A DNA stretch of 6,923 bases, taken from assembly GCF_014672695.1 (NCBI RefSeq), contig NZ_CP053923.1:2594889-2601811 (forward strand). Direction: 5' to 3'. Position numbers and translations under genes: made by a program. Below the pieces are notes generated by a model. That model made no database searches and was not told the DNA's origin. It saw only the letters and a list, made by a program, of their open reading frames with translations. Position 1 is the stretch's first letter. Each line of letters opens with the position of its first letter. This DNA comes from Defluviicoccus vanus (lineage in GTDB: Bacteria; Pseudomonadota; Alphaproteobacteria; Rhodospirillales; Defluviicoccaceae). Positions 5,541-6,923 of the stretch are shown here, in pieces.

Positions 5541-6542
5541 TCAGCCGAGGGCAAACTTGAGGCAGAAGAGCAGGGCGACGGCGATCACCGGTAGCGATAC
5601 GTCGCGCCACCGGCCGGCCGCCAGCTTGATGGTGGCGTAAGTTATGAAACCGAGACCGATGCCGGTGGCGATCGAGTAGGTGAGTGGCATGGTTATCGCG
5701 GTGACAATGGCTGGCGCGTACTCGGTGACATCCTCCCAGTCCAGTTCCGCCAGACCGCGCGCCATCAAACAGGCGATCGACATCAGGGCGCCAGCCGTTG
5801 CGTAACTCGGGACCATCGCCGCCAGAGGTGCCAGGAACAGGGTGAGGAGAAACAGCACTGCGGTGACGGCGGCGGTGAGGCCGGTGCGTCCCCCGGCGGC
5901 GACACCTGCAGCACTCTCGATGTAGCTGGTGGTGTTGGAGGTGCCGATGAGGGCGCCGAATACGGTGGCCGAACTGTCGGCGAGCAGGGCGCGGCGCAGG
6001 CGAGGCCGCCGTCCATTGGCATCAAGGAGGCCGCCGCGATGGGCGACGCCGATCAGGGTTCCGGCGGTATCAAAAAAGTCGACGAACAACAGGCTGAAGC
6101 CGACGAGTGCGAGGATGGCTGGTGCCTGGGTCAGGTCACCCGCAGCGATAAGGGTCGCCGGATGGGCAACGACGATGCCGGCATGCATCAGGGCGATGAT
6201 CGCGAGAAACAGGCCGATCCCGGCCGAGGTCGCCCGCCTGAGGCTGGCCGGAAAAGCGCCGAGGATGCGCTCGCGCAGTCGTGATAGGCTCAGCAGCACG
6301 AACAATACGCCGGAGCAGAACACGGCGCCCAGCGCCTGCTGCCAGGAATAGCCCTGGCTGGCAACTACGGTGAAGGCGAAGTAGGCGTTGAGGCCCATGC
6401 CCGGAGCAAGGGCGATTGGGTAGTTCGCCGCGAGCGCCATCACCAGACTGCCGAAGGCGGCGGCAAGACAGGTGGCAACGAAGACCGCACCCGGCTCCAT
6501 CCCCGTGGTGGCGAGGATCTGCGGATTGACGAAGACTATGTA
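5541..6542 (-). pseudogene. NCS2-family (AzgA-type) purine permease remnant: start removed by IS5, internal deletion
   Basis: The frame encodes the hallmark sequence of AzgA/PbuG-type adenine-guanine-hypoxanthine permeases: YIVFVNPQIL, ANYPIALAPGMGLNAYFAF, FVDFFDTAGTLIGVAHR, and SNTTSYIESAAGVAAGGRTG. These are proton-coupled inner-membrane purine importers. The match begins abruptly at the tyrosine codon 6542-6540, where the family has ...MAYI. Beyond that point is an IS5-family element, so the first ~25-30 residues and the start codon are gone. An open frame continues to 6788, but it is antisense to the transposase and does not resemble a permease. Only 333 residues remain, against ~430 in the family. 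Most of the remaining shortfall falls near 6091-6100, where LALVGF runs straight into SLLFVDFFD, consistent with an in-frame deletion of about 60-75 residues. The gene is very probably non-functional. Confidence 0.85.
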
Positions 6543-6562
6543 GGGCCTGTTGAGATTCAGGA

Positions 6563-6603
6563 TTCCATCCTTGGCTTGATTGTGATTCAAGCTATGGATG
6601 GAA
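6563..6603 (+). promoter_or_regulatory. Hairpin covering the IS5 transposase start codon
   Basis: TTCCATCC (6563-6570) pairs perfectly with GGATGGAA (6596-6603), and inside it CTTGA (6575-6579) pairs with TCAAG (6587-6591). The two stems are separated by a symmetric 4-by-4 internal loop and capped by a 7-base loop. The ATG at 6598-6600 lies within the outer stem. Such structures in other insertion sequences block translation of read-through transcripts arriving from outside. Confidence 0.5.
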
Positions 6604-6923
6604 CGTTTTGTACTGACAGACGCCCAATGGGCGAGAATGGAACCGCACTGCCTGGGCAAGCCAACGGACGCGGGTCGCAGCGGCAGAGACAATCGGCTCT
6701 TTGTCGAGGCGGTTCTGTGGGTGGTTCGCACGGGCAGTCCCTGGCGTGATTTGCCGGCCTTTTTCGGCAACTGGAACACCGTCTTCAAGCGCTACCGAGA
6801 CTGGGTCAAAGCCGATGTTTTCATTCGGCTTTTCGAGGCTTGCTCGGATGATCCCGATATGGAGTACGCCATGGTCGACGCCACCATCGTCAAGGTTCAC
6901 CGCCATGGCCAGGGCGCAAAAGG
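6598..6923 (+). CDS. IS5-family transposase, N-terminal part (3' end outside the window)
   Basis: An open frame of 108 complete codons runs from the ATG at 6598 off the right edge. It begins MERFVLTDAQWARMEP and continues with RLFVEAVLWVVRTGSPWRDLP and FGNWNTVFKRYRDW, the DUF4096-type N-terminal domain of IS5/IS427 transposases. Next is MVDATIVKVHRHGQGAKG, in which D94 is the first catalytic aspartate of the DDE domain. Many IS427-group elements make the full transposase by a programmed frameshift between two frames; the place where that would occur is beyond the window. No good Shine-Dalgarno is visible upstream, and the start codon lies in a hairpin. The reading direction is opposite to the permease it interrupts. 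Confidence 0.9.
   Translation, partial: MERFVLTDAQWARMEPHCLGKPTDAGRSGRDNRLFVEAVLWVVRTGSPWRDLPAFFGNWNTVFKRYRDWVKADVFIRLFEACSDDPDMEYAMVDATIVKVHRHGQGAK

Larger units (their letters stand above)
6543..6923 (+). mobile_element. IS5-family (IS427-like) insertion sequence, right part outside the window
   Basis: The permease match ends at 6542 and the element begins with GGGCCTGTTGAGATTCAG, consistent with a terminal inverted repeat. It lies directly after a TA dinucleotide (6541-6542); a TA-type target would fit the IS427 group. The transposase gene starts at 6598 and runs off the window. The right end and the second TA copy cannot be seen, so the exact boundary is an inference. Confidence 0.8.

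Noticed and set aside
6543..6788. Upstream extension of the permease frame into the IS5 element, as a possible fusion protein
   Set aside because: The extra ~82 residues are antisense to a well-conserved transposase and show no membrane or permease character.
1..6923. CRISPR array, tRNA, rRNA or known riboswitch
   Set aside because: No regularly spaced repeats, no tRNA-like cloverleaf with a TTCGA-type arm, and no recognised conserved RNA core on either strand.

Overview
The window looks like accessory or decaying chromosome of a high-GC alphaproteobacterium. The base composition is GC-rich, and the protein families present (SleB-type cell wall hydrolase, DmeF-type metal exporter, HugZ-like protein, IS21 and IS5/IS427-type insertion sequences) are common in Rhodospirillales and Rhizobiales. 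The genus cannot be fixed from the sequence alone.

Layout from left to right. Positions 1-2174 are the right-hand part of an IS21-family element on the + strand: the 3' part of istA, a complete istB overlapping it by ATGA, a long perfect palindrome, and a right end with two diverged sub-terminal repeats. The element stops at a TTGACA at 2169-2174. The flank from 2175 is the 5' part of a minus-strand nitronate monooxygenase (2-nitropropane dioxygenase) gene, so the insertion broke that gene. A minus-strand intrinsic terminator (2376-2404) follows, then a complete minus-strand gene for a secreted SleB/CwlJ-like cell wall hydrolase (2514-3155). It has a TTG start, a strong ribosome binding site and a candidate promoter. 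A gap of about 320 bases holds inverted repeats but no credible gene.

The right half is a minus-strand block transcribed right to left: a damaged NCS2 (AzgA-type) purine permease gene (5541-6542), a DmeF-type Co(II)/Ni(II) efflux gene (4374-5414), and a HugZ/pyridoxamine-oxidase-like gene (3473-4372) that begins one base after the dmeF stop. The last reading frame runs through a clear intrinsic terminator, which suggests that its original stop was lost. The permease gene has lost its start to an IS5-family insertion (6543 to the window end, + strand). By comparison with remembered family sequences, it also appears to lack 60-75 internal residues.

The working genes visible here are the hydrolase, dmeF, probably the HugZ-like gene, and the transposases. 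The two ends of the host segment are genes disrupted by two unrelated insertion sequences. I found no convincing new multi-gene system. The most notable signals are the IS junctions, a hairpin that buries the IS5 transposase start codon, the outward-facing -35 hexamer at the IS21 end, and the layered decay of the permease gene.
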